From assembly GCA_965223305.1 (NCBI GenBank), contig CBDCWT010000042.1:62001-126000 (forward strand): a DNA stretch of 64,000 nt, written 5' to 3'. A program made the translations under genes and the position numbers. The DNA is from CBDCWT01 sp965223305 (lineage in GTDB: Bacteria; Planctomycetota; Planctomycetia; Pirellulales; Pirellulaceae). The notes under the pieces are model-generated. The model was not told where the DNA came from, ran no database searches, and saw only the letters and a program-made list of their open reading frames with translations. The number at the start of each line of letters is the position of its first letter. Position 1 is the first letter of the stretch. Of this stretch, positions 63,938 to 64,000 are shown piece after piece.

Positions 63938-64000
63938 GGTTTTCTCCGTATCGGGTGCCGGCGGCATTATAACAACTGTGTTGTCGGTTGAGTGGAAGTC

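Overview
The window looks like a chromosomal segment of a planctomycete, probably in or near the Pirellulales. No 16S gene is present, so this is inferred from gene content. The clues are a giant surface protein with the planctomycete-type N-terminal LEDRRLLA motif, paired FG-GAP/ASPIC-UnbV (CRTAC1-like) proteins, a secreted sulfatase, a PQQ-like beta-propeller protein and many short single-domain membrane or TPR proteins.

Layout. 1-1260: tandem repeat array. 1331-13435: housekeeping genes (6-phosphofructokinase, sulfatase-sialidase fusion, Ntn amidohydrolase, aspS, miaA, hisE-hisG). Four genes here carry single-base +1 frameshifts. All seven lie in short homopolymers, and two are in the normally essential aspS, so they look like assembly errors. 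13512-19060: two nested copies of a transposon with a zinc-ribbon protein, a D35E transposase, an ExeA-like AAA ATPase and a CHC2-type zinc-ribbon protein. The inner copy has perfect 56-bp terminal inverted repeats, and its last gene has been tandemly duplicated. 19242-32873: a 4301-residue subtilase/Calx-beta/dockerin/RHS protein ending in a putative PD-(D/E)XK nuclease toxin, followed 9 bases later by a TPR-like gene that may encode immunity. 33428-35140: a complete ISKra4-like insertion sequence with a 9-bp target duplication.

35712-40104: an operon of ABC ATPase, ABC permease/CPBP protease fusion and amidohydrolase. 40461-47698: secreted CRTAC1-like, TPR and thioredoxin-fold proteins. 48040: zinc-finger protein. 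49624-54400: sulfur assimilation, with ferredoxin-type sulfite reductase and a coupled small protein, divergent from a cysteine synthase-rhodanese fusion. 54397-56430: small membrane protein and sodium:solute symporter. 57929-63937: GT39 glycosyltransferase, a 48-aa membrane protein, diguanylate cyclase, TPR protein, L7/L12-like small protein and PQQ propeller.

A striking background feature is a set of modular, hairpin-forming repeats. They form large tandem arrays (period about 236, 330, 328 and 221 bp). The three arrays with both neighbours visible all lie between convergent genes. The two best candidates for an undescribed system are the CHC2-bearing Mu/Tn7-like transposon and the subtilase-RHS-nuclease protein with its adjacent gene.
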